A DNA stretch of 64,000 nt from Monarcha castaneiventris obscurior (Eukaryota > Chordata > Aves > Passeriformes > Monarchidae), in NCBI GenBank assembly GCA_026261815.1, contig JAMPIT010000174.1, positions 7,502,001 to 7,566,000 of the forward strand, in the 5' to 3' direction. Shown here piece after piece: positions 60,530-64,000 of this stretch (within the stretch, counting starts at the first letter, position 1; the number at the start of each line of letters is the position of its first letter). Made by a program: the position numbers and the translations under genes. The notes beneath the pieces were generated by a model. It did not search any database and was not told the DNA's origin. It saw nothing but the letters and a program-made list of their open reading frames with translations.

Positions 60530-63500
60530 CTCAGCCTTTACAACGCTTGACTGGTGACTAGAAATATAGGTAAGGTGCAAGCTGCTGAGTATCTATTTAT
60601 ATATTTTCTTTTTGTGCTGCCAGGTGGGTCTTTATTTTTTAATTAACTGTTGACTTTTTTTCCTTTGCAAGTCTGTAATGGATGACTTGTGTGGAAAATA
60701 CAACTCTGCAAGAAAAACAGTATTTGAGGAAGAAAACACATTACTTTGGCAAATCCAATTAAGCTTGAGGCTTTCTGGGTAGATTTGGCTTCTGGTTGAC
60801 TGTCTTAAAAACAGTTTAACAGAATTGCATTTGTTTGAGAACAAAATTTCATTTGGGACTGACTTCCAGAGCTTGAAACCAGTTACTTCTGGGAACTTGC
60901 TGTAACTGTGTCAGAGAAAGGCCATAAGAGTGGCCTCCTGAGCTTGGCAGACTTTACTTCTTCATCCTAGGTGTGATTTGATGTAATGGTAGGCTGCTAC
61001 TGGGTCCCCTCAGCTCTGTTCGTGGTGATACGTTGTTCTGTGATGCTGGGCTGGGGCGGTGACTTGGTAAAACCGCAGTACTTGCTGCGTGAAATGGCAT
61101 TTATTTATAGTAGCCGTTGTTTTGAATGGAAGAAGGCAGTGTTCCATGGCATTTCACTTGGACTTTGAGTGTGCCTAAGGTGGCCTCTAAAAGACTAGTA
61201 AGCAAGATGGGAATGAAAAATTCATTCTCTGTTCTCTTTGAGGTTATGAAAGCTACTGTGTCTCAGCCTGCTCCGTTCTGGGATGGATTTTTACTGATGA
61301 TTCTATTAGTGTTTGATGGTAGGATGGTATCTTTGGAAGGAATGTTAACAGTCCCAGGAGGAAGGAAAATTTTGTTTGATAATGACCAGATGTAGAAACT
61401 GCTTAATGCTTTTGACATACCAGTGCTCTCTCTTTTTATGCATAAATTTTCTAGAATTGGAGATTGTAGAACAATTTTGTACTACAATAAGAACACAAAT
61501 AGTGCTTTTCATGTAAAGCAAAGCTGTCCCTGGGAGTTCACATCAACAATTTCTTGGAGTTAGTTAAAAACACGTCTCCTTATGCCCTGTTTCCTTCTGG
61601 ATTTGTAGACTTTGTTTCTGAGAGCAGTAAGATGACCTCTGGCATAATTAAAAATAATTATTAAATTACAAATAATTTATCATAACTATTAAAATTTAAA
61701 AATATTCTGAATTCTAATCTACTTAAAATCTTACTTGAAACATGAAACATCATTTTGTTCCTTGAGTGATAACTTCGGAGTTATTTTGATCTTTTTTATG
61801 TTTTTTGTTCTTTGTTTTATGTGTGTGGATTTATTTAGAAAGCCTCCATTTAAGGCTGCCTCCGGTTCAAAGAGCTCAGTGTTAGAAGGCACCTGTCTAA
61901 TTAAGCTAAATTTGCATTTGGGAAAAAAGACCAGGCAAGAATTCAGCTCATAAAGCAGACACCATTTGAACAAACAAGAAAGAGATCCAAATAGTTGAGT
62001 CTGTAAGGAATTAATAACAGCTGTAAGAAATTTGTGTGTAGAGATTTCAGACTTCCAACTCTACAGAACCTTGAGGGCCTTGCCCAGGAGCACGAAAGCT
62101 TTTGCCTTCTGGAGCTGGAGAGAAGCATAGCTGGAGCTCCTTCCAGATGGACCCACACCCACTAGCAGATTTCATAAAGCTCCCATCTCTCAGGAGGCTT
62201 AAAGCCTAATTCTTCTGATGCTCACCCTCCCCCTTGCTTCCTCTTTTTACCTCTTCAGATTGAAATTCCCTGTAGAACCTCTGTGGGCATGTCAGAAGGT
62301 TCATAACATTGTTAGAATATAGTTTATTCGATATTTTATTTTATTAGATATATGAAGAAGTCATTTAACCTAATTTTAATTGCATTTTCTGTTAGCAAAA
62401 AAAGTCTTTGGTTGTGTTCAACTTAAGGGGAGTTTTTTTTCCCCCTCAGATTGAGGTAGTTCTTAGCTTAATCTGACCAATTTCTGTCTCACCATTTTTT
62501 TTCATTTGACACAGTTTGTTTCCTTCCGAGACAGTGCTTTCCTAAAGTTAGGAGAATCGGGTGCAGGTTTAGTAGTCACTGTGTGTGCAGTAGAGTGTTC
62601 ATAGAGAAGGACTCCTGCTGTGGTGTGCCTATTCCCCGTGGGAACATGAGGATTTCCTCAGGTAGTCTTGTTCTGTAGCAGTCTTGCCTGCAAGACATTC
62701 TTATCCATTACTTCATAATAAAAACTTACTTTTTGTCTGTGAGGGTTTCGGATAAAGAGGCCTGAAGTGTGCTTTGGTTTTTAGTAATGGAAATGATTCA
62801 TTTGTTGAGGAAAAGATGAAGTGACTGCACGAGGACAGACCCAAGGTGTACCTACATTTCCTCTGGCCAGGAGCAGTTGCCTGGGGAGGAGTGCAGGGTT
62901 GGGCCCCAGTTTTCTGAATACTGTTCCACATCCAGAGGTCTCAGGCTGCTGGGCTTCATGAGTCAAAGGCGCTCCTGGGTTAGCCGTCAGTTGATTTTTC
63001 TTCCTTGAGTTTTTTTGAGCCCTATTTGAACTTAACTCACTTCTCTTATCCATGATATCTGAGAGAAAAAACTTCGCTTTAGTTTTTAACATCATATTTC
63101 TTGAATAATTTTTTTTTTCTTTGGATTTTCTGTCAACTTGGACCACTTTGTGTGGGGTGAGGCAGTGGACAGCCATTTCCTATTTGCTTTCTCTATATCT
63201 CTCAAGATTTTGTAGCACTCTTCTGTTTTGTTTTCCTGGCTGAAGAGTTCTGGTATGTTCAGATGCTTCCCATATGGAAGGCATTTTGTGATTTTAATCA
63301 CTCTCACTGCTCTTGTTTTACCTTTTTTAGAACAGAAGAATAACAAATGACCCCACAACATCAACAACAACAGAAAAATGAATGGATTTTTCTGGATTTC
63401 TCATAGTATAATTTTCTCAGCATTTTAAGGTCTGAATGTTAAGGAGATTGCTTTTACTGTTGGCTGTTACCCAGTGGGAGCATGGAGCAACATGTCCATG

Positions 63501-64000
63501 AGGGAGAACAGTAAAATTAAGTTGTCAGAAATATTGTATTTCATAACAGTGGGCAGTTGTTTTTTTTTGTGAGACTCCATGCAGGGTTTTGACGTATTTT
63601 GCTTCAAGTTCACTGCAGAGGAGAAATACTTCAGCTTTTCTTTTGTCTTTTACTAAGTGTTCCGTCTAAGAACAATTTAAAAATAGGATTTAATTGTGTT
63701 TTGATTGGACTTCGATGTAAATTTATTTTTGTCCATGGAAAAGGCAGTAATTAAAAGACAAAAATTGCTGGCTAGTGTTTGCTAATTATTTGTAGTGTTT
63801 CTTTCAATACAGTTACAAGGTTTGTCATTGTAGCCTGTGGAGATGGTCAGTTCTGTACATACCTGCTGACAGAATACTGAGACTCTAGAAATGGTGTGTC
63901 GTCTTCTTCTGTTAATTAAGTGTTTATGCTTGGATGGTGATGAGCAGCCTAATAGTGGTAGACCACAGAGTATCAAGTGATTACTTCAGAAAAAAGAAAA
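60530..64000. other. Intron 1 segment to the window end
   Basis: AT-rich DNA with no exon of SRPK2 and no named repeat. A stretch at 61,840-61,930 contains the octamer ATTTGCAT and a TTAATTAAGC-like word and could be a conserved regulatory element. Cross-species data are not available to me. Confidence 0.5.

Larger units (their letters stand above)
22597..64000 (+). other. SRPK2: SRPK2 intron 1 (partial, runs off the window)
   Basis: From the donor at 22,597 to the window end I see no sequence encoding the Pro/Gln-rich segment or any kinase motif of SRPK2, so the whole stretch appears to be one intron of at least 41 kb. A long first intron is normal for vertebrate SRPK2. Its content is AT-rich DNA with CR1 fragments and simple repeats listed separately. 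Small alternative exons inside it cannot be excluded. Confidence 0.75.

Noticed and set aside
1..64000. A CRISPR array, operon, phage or other multi-gene system
   Set aside because: The window is vertebrate nuclear DNA with one recognised, barely entered gene. No regularly spaced repeats, gene clusters or prokaryotic signals are present.
23120..64000. The next SRPK2 coding exon or kinase-domain exons within the window
   Set aside because: I looked for the Pro/Gln-rich segment and kinase motifs on the + strand and found none, so they appear to lie beyond 64,000.

Overview
The window looks like bird (Aves) nuclear DNA. It is AT-rich, sparsely coding vertebrate sequence carrying many CR1 LINE fragments. 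Several of these have the typical avian CR1 3' tail, with variants of TTCTATGATTCT at the end. Microsatellites, poly-A/poly-T tracts and a single strong CpG island also fit a bird chromosome. Nearly every open frame of 60-140 codons lacks protein-like composition, splice context or a recognisable family, and I treat those as chance.

The one gene I recognise is SRPK2, the SR-protein kinase 2 gene, on the + strand. A CpG island at about 21.56-22.96 kb contains a short first coding exon, ATG at 22,559 to a splice donor at 22,597. It encodes MSVNSEKSSSPE plus two bases of an Arg codon, close to the N-terminus of mammalian SRPK2 isoform 1. The kinase domain is not here. The next coding exon, expected to start with a proline/glutamine-rich segment, was not found before position 64,000, so about 41 kb of the window is the first coding intron. 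About 0.5 kb downstream is a candidate alternative first coding exon (23,078-23,118). It has a strong Kozak context, an in-frame stop just upstream, a good donor and the same exon phase.

Layout: 1-21.5 kb is intergenic DNA, or an upstream SRPK2 intron if a more distal promoter exists. It holds one unrecognised, possibly degraded coding-like segment on the minus strand near 4.2-4.66 kb, a GC-rich island near 11.3-11.65 kb and simple repeats. 21.5-23.1 kb is the SRPK2 promoter and first-exon region, with a CR1 remnant in its upstream part. 23.1-64 kb is intron 1. It contains several neognath-type CR1 fragments (34.6, 35.1-35.7, 36.3-37.4, 53.75, 55.2 and 60.2-60.5 kb), two much older and more diverged CR1 copies (42.6-43.3 and 52.4-53.0 kb), a local direct duplication (38.10/39.41 kb), microsatellites, a possible LTR-like block (31.3-32.2 kb) and a GC-rich block at 46.2-46.6 kb.

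I found no rRNA, tRNA, CRISPR array, operon or new multi-gene system. The most interesting points are the possible alternative SRPK2 first exons and uORFs at the CpG island. All repeat identifications rest on remembered consensus patterns, not on a database search.
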